Below, in pieces: positions 1 through 7,275 of a stretch of DNA of 34,843 nt. Source of the DNA: Candidatus Brevifilum fermentans (GTDB taxonomy: Bacteria > Chloroflexota > Anaerolineae > Anaerolineales > Villigracilaceae). The DNA is taken from assembly GCA_945877125.1 (NCBI GenBank), contig CAMCQT010000041.1:1-34843 (forward strand). The letters run 5' to 3'. Within the stretch, counting starts at the first letter, position 1. Every line of letters starts with the position of its first letter. Below the pieces are notes generated by a model. It was not told the origin of the DNA, searched no databases, and saw only the letters and a list, made by a program, of their open reading frames with translations. The position numbers and the translations under genes are program-made.

Positions 1-1002
1 GGCAAAGAAGAGCCGCGCAGATTCATGGTGCAGGTTTGGTATCCTGCCGAGGTCACGTCCAATGCCAAACACGCACCGTGGATGTCTGAGCCGAAAATCT
101 ACGCGCCGGAAATCGCAAAATTTCTGGACCTGCCATCTTTCTTTCTTGACCACCTTGCGCTGTCAATAAGTCCCGCGTATCTTGATATGCCGCTGGCAGA
201 GACAAGCGAGCCGTATCCAGTCATCTTGTTCTCGCATGGCTGGAACGGATTCAACGCGCAGAACACGGGTCAGGCGATTGAACTGGCAAGTCATGGCTAC
301 GTGGTGATTTCGACACAGCACACCTACGGCGCAGTCATCACAGTTTTTCCAGATGGGACAGTTGCGCCAAACAATCCCAAGGCTTTGCCCGAAAATGCCG
401 ACGACCCAAATTATGAAGTCGTAGCGCGCAAACTGGTCAATCAATGGGCTGGGGATTTGGCTTTCGTGTTGGATCAGTTCCAAGGTTTTGACGAAGATGC
501 GGGCAGTCCCTACTTCCAAAAATTGGACATGGAACGCATCGGAGTCTACGGACATTCCACGGGCGGCGGGGCGGCAATTCAGTTCTGCGGCGTTGATCCA
601 CGCTGCAAAGCCGTACTCGGCATGGATCCATTCATGCGCCCCGTCTCGGCAGAAGTAATCGAGAGCGGCATTTCACAGCCGTCCTTTTTTATGTTCAGCC
701 AAGGCTGGGCTGATTTGGTGGATAGCAAAAATAACAAGTTGTTCAATCGGTTTTATCCAAACATCACAAATAATCTTGGCGTGATTAGCATTGATGGAAC
801 AAAACATTTTGATTTCAGCGACCTGCCCTTGCTCTCCCCCGTTGCGCCGCAGCTTGGGCTAAAAGGTCCGCTAAACGGCAAACGTGTGACCAAAATTGTC
901 GATTCGTATTTGCTCGATTTCTTCGAGATGACCTTGAACGACAAACCATCTGCATTATTCGATGGCTCGTTCAATGATTTCAGTGAAGTAAAAGTGAGGT
1001 AA
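1..1002 (+). CDS. alpha/beta hydrolase, PAF-acetylhydrolase/dienelactone-hydrolase-like (5' truncated by window)
   Basis: The reading frame is open from base 1, before the first ATG at 25, and already encodes GKEEPRRF ahead of MVQVWYPAE, so the true start lies outside the window. The VWYPAE strand near the N-terminus, the oxyanion-type SHGWNG segment and the nucleophile elbow GHSTGGG (Ser about residue 177 counted from the ATG at 25) are typical of the PAF-acetylhydrolase branch of alpha/beta hydrolases. A late GTKHFDFSD segment probably carries the catalytic His. It should hydrolyse an ester or similar bond; the substrate is not predictable. No signal peptide can be judged because the start is missing. 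The downstream small ORF overlaps its stop codon by one base (TAATG), suggesting translational coupling. Confidence 0.8.
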   Translation, partial: GKEEPRRFMVQVWYPAEVTSNAKHAPWMSEPKIYAPEIAKFLDLPSFFLDHLALSISPAYLDMPLAETSEPYPVILFSHGWNGFNAQNTGQAIELASHGYVVISTQHTYGAVITVFPDGTVAPNNPKALPENADDPNYEVVARKLVNQWAGDLAFVLDQFQGFDEDAGSPYFQKLDMERIGVYGHSTGGGAAIQFCGVDPRCKAVLGMDPFMRPVSAEVIESGISQPSFFMFSQGWADLVDSKNNKLFNRFYPNITNNLGVISIDGTKHFDFSDLPLLSPVAPQLGLKGPLNGKRVTKIVDSYLLDFFEMTLNDKPSALFDGSFNDFSEVKVR

Positions 1003-1172
1003 TGATGAAAATAGACCGCCGTAAACTATCTGGGTATTTGCTTATTCTTGGGATGGTTTTTCTGACCCTTGGACTCAGCACGAAAATTACCGCATTCTCG
1101 TGGGCTGCTGTTATTTGCTTGATGGTCTCGCTGGTCGCGGGCGGAAGATGGATGAAGCCGAGAAGGAAATAA
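1002..1172 (+). CDS. small two-helix membrane protein (56 aa), unknown function
   Basis: An ATG overlaps the preceding stop codon (TAATG); a second in-frame ATG follows immediately at 1005. The product starts MMKIDRRK, has two hydrophobic stretches (about residues 10-25 and 32-47) separated by a short polar turn, and ends with a basic tail (RWMKPRRK). This is the pattern of a tiny inner-membrane protein with both ends cytoplasmic. No family is recognised. The one-base overlap with the hydrolase gene argues for cotranslation, and the gene is followed by a strong inverted repeat that would end the transcript. It could still be a chance ORF; the coupled start and the hydrophobic pattern are the only support. 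Confidence 0.45.
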   Translation: MMKIDRRKLSGYLLILGMVFLTLGLSTKITAFSWAAVICLMVSLVAGGRWMKPRRK

Positions 1173-1201
1173 TCCACAGGCTTCTTCCCCGTTACAAAAA
1201 C

Positions 1202-1350
1202 AACTCCGAAGGAGTGGAATAATTATAGATTTATGTAAAGCGGGAAAATAACCCCGAAGGGGTGTCATGATTTTCTAAACTAATCATGACACCCCTTCGG
1301 GGTTAGGACAAATATATAATCGTTCTACAATCATTTCATCCCTTCGGGAT
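1202..1350. repeat. cluster of four CCGAAGG-core repeat units in two orientations
   Basis: Four related units of roughly 30 bp share a self-complementary core (NNCCGAAGGNN) followed by TG..ATGATT-like sequence. They lie at about 1202-1232 (+), 1250-1280 (+), 1282-1304 (-) and 1322-1350 (-). The inner two form a perfect 23-bp inverted repeat. The cluster fills the gap between two convergent genes. Similar CCGAAGG-core intergenic repeats are, from memory, common in environmental bacterial genomes. Confidence 0.75.
1250..1304. terminator. perfect 23-bp inverted repeat, probable bidirectional terminator
   Basis: Arms 1250-1272 and 1282-1304 are exact reverse complements with a 9-nt loop. It sits between the convergent 3' ends of the small membrane protein gene (+) and mltG (-). 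No long T-tract follows on either side, so termination is inferred from position and stem strength. Confidence 0.6.
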
Positions 1351-1354
1351 TGAA

Positions 1355-2467
1355 TTACGGACAGCCATTTGACAGATGCTCTTCAAAAGTCACGGCGAAG
1401 GTGTGATAGCCTGAGCCGTCACATTTTGCCTGAAAATAATAATACGGCGATGTCGCAGGGAAAGCCACAGCGTGCAACGCTTCCAGGCTGGGATTGGAAA
1501 TCGGCGCGGGCGGTAGACCGGCGTAAATATAGGTGTTGTACGGGGAGTCAAATTTGAGGTCGTCAAGGCTGAGCGGATTTGTCCACCAGGTTTGTGCGGA
1601 CGAGTCGTAGCCGAGGGCGTATTGCACCGTGGGGTCACTGCCGAGGGTCATGCCAACATTCAAGCGATTAATAAAAACTGATGAAATTAATGTCATCTCT
1701 TCATCGTTAATGGATTCGCGCTCCACAATGGATGCGAGCGTGACGGCTTGATACACGTCCAAGCCTTGCGCGGCAAAACCCGCTTGCATGTCCGCGCTGA
1801 TATGCAGTGCGAAGTTCCGCGCGATGGCTTCAAGGAGTTGATCGACGGTGGTGGAGCGCGGCAGGATGTAGGAATCGGGGAGGAAGAATCCTTCCATTGT
1901 GGCAGAGGATGGAAGCGCGAGGACCTGGGGTGCAGTCCTCGCAGCGGCGAGAAATGCTTCGGGTGAAATATCCAGCCCCGAGGTTGGGAGCGAAGCGGCG
2001 ATCTCTTCCATCCGCCAGCCTGAGAGAATCACGAAGTTGATATCTGCGGGAGTCGCATCCTGCAATTCGCGGGTGATGTCAATAATTGAAAGCGCGGGGC
2101 TGAGGGTGTAATCGCCAGCCTGAATGGTGAGGTCGAGACCCGTGTAAACCACGTAATCATAAAAAGCCTGTGCGCTTACAATAATAGATGATTGCTCAAG
2201 CCGCGTGGCAACCGAAGCAATGGACTCGCCTTGCTCGATGCGGAAGGTTTGCTCCACGCCATTTGGATTTAACGGCGTCGTGAGCAGGTCGCCATGCGAC
2301 AGCAGGCGCGTGGAGTATTCGATGCGGTCTGAAATGGAAAGCGCGCGCGCGGGAACGCCATAAAGCATGGTCGCGCGCGCGGGAATATAGCCAAGCGCGA
2401 GATAGATGGCAGCGAAAACACACAGGGCAATAAATGCAAGAATGAAATGATATTGATAACGGCGCAT
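1355..2467 (-). CDS. mltG: endolytic murein transglycosylase MltG (YceG-like)
   Basis: MltG is a single-pass inner-membrane lytic transglycosylase that cuts nascent glycan strands and helps set glycan chain length. The 370-aa product has an N-terminal membrane anchor (about residues 8-30), a LysM-like region (about 74-130) and the YceG catalytic domain. That domain shows GFFLPDSY (193-200) and ASIVERE, whose Glu about 249 matches the catalytic glutamate, followed by a GSDPTVQYALG block. Length is normal for the family. The ATG at 2467 is used because the membrane anchor follows directly. No clear Shine-Dalgarno is visible; the leader is pyrimidine-rich and contains TTCATCC repeats. It lies 48 bp downstream of ruvX, a common neighbour of mltG. 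Confidence 0.93.
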   Translation of the reverse strand: MRRYQYHFILAFIALCVFAAIYLALGYIPARATMLYGVPARALSISDRIEYSTRLLSHGDLLTTPLNPNGVEQTFRIEQGESIASVATRLEQSSIIVSAQAFYDYVVYTGLDLTIQAGDYTLSPALSIIDITRELQDATPADINFVILSGWRMEEIAASLPTSGLDISPEAFLAAARTAPQVLALPSSATMEGFFLPDSYILPRSTTVDQLLEAIARNFALHISADMQAGFAAQGLDVYQAVTLASIVERESINDEEMTLISSVFINRLNVGMTLGSDPTVQYALGYDSSAQTWWTNPLSLDDLKFDSPYNTYIYAGLPPAPISNPSLEALHAVAFPATSPYYYFQAKCDGSGYHTFAVTFEEHLSNGCP

Positions 2468-2478
2468 GAGAGGGGAAA

Positions 2479-2508
2479 GGATGAAGGATGAATTATGAAG
2501 GATGAGGA
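2479..2508 (-). repeat. TTCATCC heptad repeat upstream of mltG
   Basis: On the coding strand, units of TTCATCC (period 7, with an AT-rich interruption) run up to the pyrimidine-rich leader of mltG. The same repeat in the same orientation precedes tatD and the DUF177 gene. Confidence 0.6.
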
Positions 2509-2515
2509 GGGCGTG

Positions 2516-2944
2516 TTACGTGTTGCCTGTTTCGTGTCTGTGCGCTTCAAGATAGGATTGCAAAATAACCACGGCGGCGAAGGCGTCTTGATGACCTGCA
2601 CGTTTTTTTCTTGAAACGCCAAGTTGAATGCGTGCGGCGCGGGCGTCTTGCGTGCTGAAAGATTCATCCCAGAGTTCGATGGGAATGTTCGTTTGATTTT
2701 TTAGTTCATCGGCAAAGCGACCTGCACGGCGACCCGCGGGGTTTGGATTGCCGTCTTCGTCAAACGATTGACCAATGACGATCAAGGTCACATCGTTTTG
2801 CGCGGCAAGATCAGCAACTTGCGCGGCGTCAATGGCACGCGAGACATGCTCAACAACTTTAAGCGGAGTTGCAATGGTGGCGGTGGCATCACTGAGCGCA
2901 ACGCCGATTCTTTTTTCGCCATGATCTACGGAGAGGATTCGCAT
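2516..2944 (-). CDS. ruvX: Holliday junction resolvase-like / pre-16S rRNA nuclease (YqgF family)
   Basis: The 142-aa product is a complete RNase-H-fold YqgF protein. It starts MRILSVDHGEKRIGVA with the first catalytic Asp at residue 7, has the IGQSFDEDGNPNPAG segment in the middle and WDESFSTQDA plus GHQDAFAAVVIL near the end, which carry the remaining acidic residues. YqgF processes the 5' end of 16S rRNA precursor in E. coli and has also been described as a junction resolvase. It lies between the baseplate-J-like gene (39 bp upstream) and mltG (48 bp downstream), all on the minus strand, so cotranscription is likely. Confidence 0.93.
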   Translation of the reverse strand: MRILSVDHGEKRIGVALSDATATIATPLKVVEHVSRAIDAAQVADLAAQNDVTLIVIGQSFDEDGNPNPAGRRAGRFADELKNQTNIPIELWDESFSTQDARAARIQLGVSRKKRAGHQDAFAAVVILQSYLEAHRHETGNT

Positions 2945-2983
2945 TTGAGGGTTCCAAGGGAGAAGTAAAAATGGAGCTGTAAT

Positions 2984-4468
2984 TTACTTGGTTTCAACTG
3001 AAATGTTGAAAGGGATGAGTGGCAGCCACTTCCACCATGAGGGAGTGATGGCGATTTGGGGGGCTTCGCGCAAAGATAATTTGGAAACCAATTCGTCTTT
3101 GATCGATTCGGGCTTGTGTCCGCGCACAATGGAAAAGACTTGCATCGCATCCACTTGACGGAGCAGGGTGCGGGTCACTTCCAACTCAAAATGACTGACG
3201 CCTGAATTGTCGGTTGATGGGTCGGTGATCACTTTGTAGGCTGGCAAAGCCGTCGCCGCGAAACCATTTTCGGCGGAGGCGTTCAACGTGGAAAGTGAAA
3301 GCTGGCGCAGGTCATCATCTAAAACATAGCGCGCTGAAAATTCAACTTGCATGGTCAAGACGAGTGTTTTTCCAGGTTCACCCGCCGGCGGCGTAAAATT
3401 CTCTTCGATGATCTGAGCGACCTCAAAAGTATCCAGCAACAAAATATCAGCGGGGGCGATCTGCGCGCGCAATTTAGACTCGGCATCGCGGCGCAAATTA
3501 TCCATCACGACCTCGCGCAGTTTTGCGCGGTCTTCATCAGTTGCGCCGATGAGTTGGGAATTCGAGCCGCCTTTGAGCGGATCGGGATTCGTGACCGAGA
3601 TCGAAAGTCCCAGCGAACCTTCGACGATGGTGATCGTATCTGCGGCGGCGTTTCCCTGTACGCCCGCATCCAGCGCCTCAATTGGCACATCCACAAACTC
3701 GTCAATGCCAGCGGGCAGGCGGGTATTGTTCAAAGTAGCAAAGCGTGTGGAGGATTCATTCACGACTACCGTGCCAGCGGAAATTTCCACTTCATCTTGA
3801 CTCAAATTCGTAAAGCGCACCACGCCCTTTGATTTGGATTTCGGCGCAGAGATTTGACTAGCGATGGCAAGCGATTGTTCCGCGCTGACAGTTGCGGATA
3901 TTTTCTGGGAGGGAATCAACCCTGTGACAGATATGGACTCCGTCGTTTCGCTCGCGGCAACAGGAATAATGATGCTTTGAGTTTTTGCTTCGGGATAGAG
4001 AATCAGCGTGGCACGTGGGACGAAGAGACTGGCCAATGCCAGAACCGCTACAACTCCCGCCGTGAAAGTGAGGATGCGCCCAAGCAGAGATGTGCGCCAG
4101 GGGGCTTCCTTCTCGTAAACACTCTCGCGGAGTTGTCTCAGGTCGCGGCGCGGAGTTTTCGGGATGCGGCGAATTCTTGGAGCAGAATCAGGCCACGGGT
4201 TGCGCTGTGCCTTGGTCGTCGAGACAAAGACTGGAATACCTAGCGATTCTGCGTCGCGTCTCACTTTGGCACGGCGGGTGACGAGTCCCAACTGCGCTCC
4301 GAGAGAATCTGCGTGGCGTTGTAAAACTTTCAGATCCAGAATACGCAAGGTGACTTTCGCATATTTCGGCCAGACCAGCAAAATCCGCGGCGTCTTTGCC
4401 CACGATAATTTATCGCGGACAGAGATCAGGTCATCGTGAGATTCGAGGGTAATAATTTGGGTTTTCAA
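2984..4468 (-). CDS. baseplate-J/gp47-like single-pass membrane protein (494 aa)
   Basis: The N-terminal 130 residues are a soluble, basic domain (ILLVWP... RRAKVRRDAESLGIPVF). One clear membrane helix follows at about 134-152 (ILTFTAGVVAVLALASLFV). The remainder, about 340 residues, is an extracytoplasmic beta-rich region resembling proteins annotated 'baseplate J/gp47 family' in Anaerolineae. No other phage structural gene is nearby, so a prophage origin is not supported. Function is unknown; a cell-envelope role fits the mltG neighbourhood. The start appears to be TTG at 4468, with an in-frame TAA three codons upstream and no visible Shine-Dalgarno. A repeat arm begins at 4475, 7 bp away, so the native start region may have been altered by the repeat. 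Confidence 0.65.
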   Translation of the reverse strand: MKTQIITLESHDDLISVRDKLSWAKTPRILLVWPKYAKVTLRILDLKVLQRHADSLGAQLGLVTRRAKVRRDAESLGIPVFVSTTKAQRNPWPDSAPRIRRIPKTPRRDLRQLRESVYEKEAPWRTSLLGRILTFTAGVVAVLALASLFVPRATLILYPEAKTQSIIIPVAASETTESISVTGLIPSQKISATVSAEQSLAIASQISAPKSKSKGVVRFTNLSQDEVEISAGTVVVNESSTRFATLNNTRLPAGIDEFVDVPIEALDAGVQGNAAADTITIVEGSLGLSISVTNPDPLKGGSNSQLIGATDEDRAKLREVVMDNLRRDAESKLRAQIAPADILLLDTFEVAQIIEENFTPPAGEPGKTLVLTMQVEFSARYVLDDDLRQLSLSTLNASAENGFAATALPAYKVITDPSTDNSGVSHFELEVTRTLLRQVDAMQVFSIVRGHKPESIKDELVSKLSLREAPQIAITPSWWKWLPLIPFNISVETK

Positions 4469-4474
4469 AGGGGA

Positions 4475-4507
4475 TTAACCATGATGAACGGAGATAAACA
4501 GAGATGT
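4475..4507. repeat. left arm of the inverted repeat flanking the GxxExxY gene
   Basis: On the plus strand this arm reads TTAACCATGATGAACGG followed by AGATAAACAGAGATG. Its partner at 4947-4982 is the approximate reverse complement. The arm starts 7 bp from the TTG start of the baseplate-J-like gene. Confidence 0.75.
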
Positions 4508-4520
4508 TTAAGGCGGTTTA

Positions 4521-4916
4521 TTACTTTGCCAACTTCCATGTTGGGGATGGATAAAGACGGCGGAGTTGTATTTTTGGTTGTCCGAAATTAATGAGCAGGC
4601 AAGCAGGTAAACCTGTCGCACGCAGATAATTGAACGCTTGCCCCATGTGGTCATTCGTAAGAGCAGAAACTGCCTTCAACTCCACAATCACAAAATCATT
4701 CACAAGCATATCCAGATAAAACTCACCAACCACAACTCCATCATAATTAACTTTCACAGGATGCTGTTGTACAACCTTCAGCCCATCTTTTTTCATTTCG
4801 TGGAAATGAGCATTTTCGTACACTTTTTCGATAAAGCCTATTCCGAGTGTATTGCTAACTTTATAAGCGCAGCCAATGATTCTTTCAGTGATTTTATCTA
4901 TTTCAACATCGCCCAC
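4521..4916 (-). CDS. GxxExxY protein, PD-(D/E)XK nuclease-like
   Basis: The 131-aa product carries the family signature GFIEKVYE (GxxExxY) near residues 27-34. A later GEFYLDMLVNDFVIVELKAV stretch fits the D...ExK core of PD-(D/E)XK nuclease folds, to which this family (PDDEXK_3) is usually assigned. The start is taken as GTG at 4916 because a GAGGTG Shine-Dalgarno lies 4 nt upstream. Cellular function is not established for the family. It interrupts an otherwise housekeeping minus-strand gene string and is bracketed by inverted short-period repeats (4475-4507 and 4947-4982), suggesting arrival as a small self-contained cassette of about 508 bp. The C-terminal SPTWKLAK tail looks longer than usual. 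Confidence 0.85.
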   Translation of the reverse strand: MGDVEIDKITERIIGCAYKVSNTLGIGFIEKVYENAHFHEMKKDGLKVVQQHPVKVNYDGVVVGEFYLDMLVNDFVIVELKAVSALTNDHMGQAFNYLRATGLPACLLINFGQPKIQLRRLYPSPTWKLAK

Positions 4917-4946
4917 ATAACACCTCGCTTATAAAATCCATCAAAA

Positions 4947-4982
4947 ATATCTCTGTTCATCTCCGTTCATCTCTGGTTCAAA
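4947..4982. repeat. right arm of the inverted repeat flanking the GxxExxY gene
   Basis: Period-10 units (TCTGTTCATC, TCCGTTCATC, TCTGGTTCA) on the plus strand. Read on the minus strand, the arm overlaps the last codons of the cysteine desulfurase gene and supplies its TGA stop. Confidence 0.75.
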
Positions 4983-6121
4983 CTTCTTGCCTTTTCCACC
5001 AACCCTGGCAAAGTCTTCAAAAACAACTCCACATGTGCAGGCGTGGAATCAACGCCCAAGGTAACTCGCAGGGAGCCTAGCGCCCAATCACGAGAGTAAC
5101 CAAGTGACGTGATCACCTCGCTTGGCTCAGGATTACCCGTTTTGCACGCCGAGCCAGAGGAGCAGGCGAAACCCGCTGAATCGAGCATTTGCAACAGCAG
5201 GTTGCCATCCACATCCTTGAAAACAAACGAGGCATGATTCGGCAAGCGGTTTTCAGGATGCCCCGTCAACTTAGAATCGGAAATCCCTTCAAGCACCCGC
5301 CCAACAATTTGGTCACGCAGCGGTCTGACGTGCGCCGTGCGTGCTTCGCGTTCTTCGGCAGCGAGGCGCAACGCCTCGGCAAAACCCACGATGTACGGCA
5401 CATTTTGCGTCCCTGCCCGCAGACCAAATTCCTGCCCGCCACCTGTCAGGTGCGGCATCAACTTTGTCCCCTTGCGGACGTATAACGCCCCCACCCCTTT
5501 TGGTCCGTAAAATTTATGCCCGCCGAGCGACATCAAATTCACGCCGAGTATTTCGACATTCACATCCAAATACGCGGCGGCTTGGACGGCGTCTGTGTGG
5601 AAAACAACATTACTACTACGCGCAACGGCGGCAAGCTCGGCAATTGGGTTGATCGTGCCGATTTCGTTGTTGGCGTACATCACAGACGCCAGAGCGGTAT
5701 CACTACGAATCGCCTTGCTCAGGGAAGCAGGCGAAACCGCTCCGTGTTCGTCCAAGTCTAACCATTCGAGCAGGAAACCGAATTCTTTTTCAAGCTGTTC
5801 GGCTGTTCTGCTAACCGCATGATGTTCATTTCTAGCCGTAAGAATCCACTTCTCTCCCGAGGTTTTCCGTCTTGCGAGCGCTGACCCGCGAAGCGCGAGG
5901 TTGTCTGATTCAGAACCACAGGATGTAAAGATGATTTCCTCTGGTCTGCAATGAAGCACATCAGCAACTTTCTCGCGCGCATCATCCACCGCTGTCTCGG
6001 CTTTCTGTCCGTAGCGGTGGATTGAAGATGGATTCCCATAGGATTCACGGAAATACGGAATCATCGCATTGAGCACGCGGTTGTCAACGGGAGTAGTGGC
6101 GGCATAATCAAAATAAATCAT
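4967..6121 (-). CDS. cysteine desulfurase (NifS/IscS family)
   Basis: A PLP enzyme that takes sulfur from cysteine for Fe-S clusters and thiolated cofactors or tRNA. The 384-aa product starts MIYFDYAATTPVD. It contains NEHHAV (His about 100-101), the PLP lysine in SLGGHKFYGPKG (Lys203) and the sulfur-carrying cysteine in SSGSACKTG (Cys326). A longer frame reaches 6181, but the family's conserved N-terminus begins at this ATG. An extended -10 box (TGCTATAAT) ends exactly 7 nt before the ATG, suggesting a leaderless mRNA. The last residues (LNQR) and the stop codon lie in the repeat arm at 4947-4982. Whether it is iscS, nifS or a tRNA-thiolation enzyme cannot be told. Confidence 0.93.
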   Translation of the reverse strand: MIYFDYAATTPVDNRVLNAMIPYFRESYGNPSSIHRYGQKAETAVDDAREKVADVLHCRPEEIIFTSCGSESDNLALRGSALARRKTSGEKWILTARNEHHAVSRTAEQLEKEFGFLLEWLDLDEHGAVSPASLSKAIRSDTALASVMYANNEIGTINPIAELAAVARSSNVVFHTDAVQAAAYLDVNVEILGVNLMSLGGHKFYGPKGVGALYVRKGTKLMPHLTGGGQEFGLRAGTQNVPYIVGFAEALRLAAEEREARTAHVRPLRDQIVGRVLEGISDSKLTGHPENRLPNHASFVFKDVDGNLLLQMLDSAGFACSSGSACKTGNPEPSEVITSLGYSRDWALGSLRVTLGVDSTPAHVELFLKTLPGLVEKARSLNQR

Positions 6122-6128
6122 GGGGGGG

Positions 6129-6137
6129 ATTATAGCA
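6129..6137 (-). promoter_or_regulatory. extended -10 promoter of the cysteine desulfurase gene
   Basis: On the minus strand the sequence is TGCTATAAT, a perfect extended -10. Seven cytosines separate it from the ATG at 6121, so transcription would start at or next to the A of the start codon. The -35 region is weak. Confidence 0.6.
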
Positions 6138-6153
6138 AACAATTTTGCTGGGG

Positions 6154-6162
6154 TGATAAAAT
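6154..6162 (+). promoter_or_regulatory. extended -10 promoter of the HhH membrane protein gene
   Basis: TGATAAAAT on the plus strand lies 36 nt upstream of the ATG at 6199, which has an AGGTG Shine-Dalgarno. It is divergent from the desulfurase promoter 17 bp away, so the two may influence each other. Confidence 0.5.
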
Positions 6163-6198
6163 AGATGAGCAAATCCAACAACTCAAAACAGGTGCAAC

Positions 6199-7161
6199 AT
6201 GAGCGACTTTCTCAATTATCTCAACACAGCCGATCTTGATACGCTGACAAAAACCCCTGGCATTACACATCCCATCGCAGAAAGCATCATTGCAGCACGA
6301 CCTTTTAATTCAGTGGATGATTGCATAAACGTGCGCGGCATGGGAAAAAACCTGCTGACGCGGATGCAATCCACTTTTGAGGCGGGAGAAAATGCTCCAG
6401 AAAGCCGAGCCATGATTCAAGTGGATGAAGAAGCGGCTCCCGCTCCCCTTGAGCTGAGTCAGCCTCCGAAAGAATCTGCCAAAGCTGAGGATTCTTTTCT
6501 CTCGCGTTTGGGGCGGGCGCTTCTCGTTTTTATCAGAGCCTTGTTTCGACTGATCGCCATCGCGCTAGTCATCGGCGGAATCGGCGCGGGGATCTATTAC
6601 GGACTGCCGTACATCAATCAAAAAGTGATCGTACCCATCGAAAAAAACAGAATCCAAATTAGCAAGCTCACATCTGAAATTGAGTCATTGCAAACACAAC
6701 TCGACGAAACAAACAGCCGCATGGATGCGTTGGAAAAATCCATCGAAGCACACAGTGCATCGCTCACCAAGCTGGATGAAATACAAGCAACGCTTGAAAG
6801 TGAAATCCAAACCAGCCAGTCCGAAACTTTGTTGCAACTGAAACAGGAAGTGATGTTCACACGCGCATTGGATATGCTCGGGCGCGCAAGACTCTACCTG
6901 GCGCAAAGTAATTTTGGGCTGGCGCGCGAAGATGTAAACTCAGCGCGTGACCTGTTGGTGACTCTGCAAACTGAAACAAAAGATGAAGCGCGCGGTCAGG
7001 CAATTGCACGGTTAGATCTGGCGCTTGGCAACCTGCCCGCCTTCCCCGTCGTTGCCGCCGGTGATCTGGAAATTGGATGGCAAATATTAATGAGCGGCGA
7101 AGTCCCAGCCACGGCAACACCCGCGCCGACAATTGAGCCAGTTCCAAATGCGCTACCATAA
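6199..7161 (+). CDS. helix-hairpin-helix membrane protein with coiled coil (320 aa), unknown role
   Basis: Residues about 5-62 form a ComEA/Tex-type double helix-hairpin-helix (LNTADLDTLTKTPGI, AESIIAARPF, INVRGMGKNLLTRM), normally a non-specific DNA-binding module. A hydrophobic segment at about 108-136 is a single membrane helix. Residues about 140-215 form a strongly heptad-patterned coiled coil, followed by a helical region (ALDMLGRARLYLAQSNFGLA) and a Pro/Thr/Ala-rich tail. The N-terminal domain would face the cytoplasm. The combination suggests membrane tethering of DNA or a scaffold role; this is inference. An AGGTG Shine-Dalgarno 4-5 nt upstream supports the ATG at 6199. Confidence 0.75.
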   Translation: MSDFLNYLNTADLDTLTKTPGITHPIAESIIAARPFNSVDDCINVRGMGKNLLTRMQSTFEAGENAPESRAMIQVDEEAAPAPLELSQPPKESAKAEDSFLSRLGRALLVFIRALFRLIAIALVIGGIGAGIYYGLPYINQKVIVPIEKNRIQISKLTSEIESLQTQLDETNSRMDALEKSIEAHSASLTKLDEIQATLESEIQTSQSETLLQLKQEVMFTRALDMLGRARLYLAQSNFGLAREDVNSARDLLVTLQTETKDEARGQAIARLDLALGNLPAFPVVAAGDLEIGWQILMSGEVPATATPAPTIEPVPNALP

Positions 7162-7275
7162 ACTTAAAGTTGATGTTGTAAAAGGCGTTGTAATTAAAAA
7201 TCTTCACAACGACATAACTGAATGCAAAAACCTTACCTCGTCACTTACAATTCATAAAGGGATAAACATATACCA

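Noticed and set aside
2984-4468. Prophage baseplate gene
   Set aside because: No other phage gene is near, the protein has a membrane anchor and it lies with ruvX and mltG.
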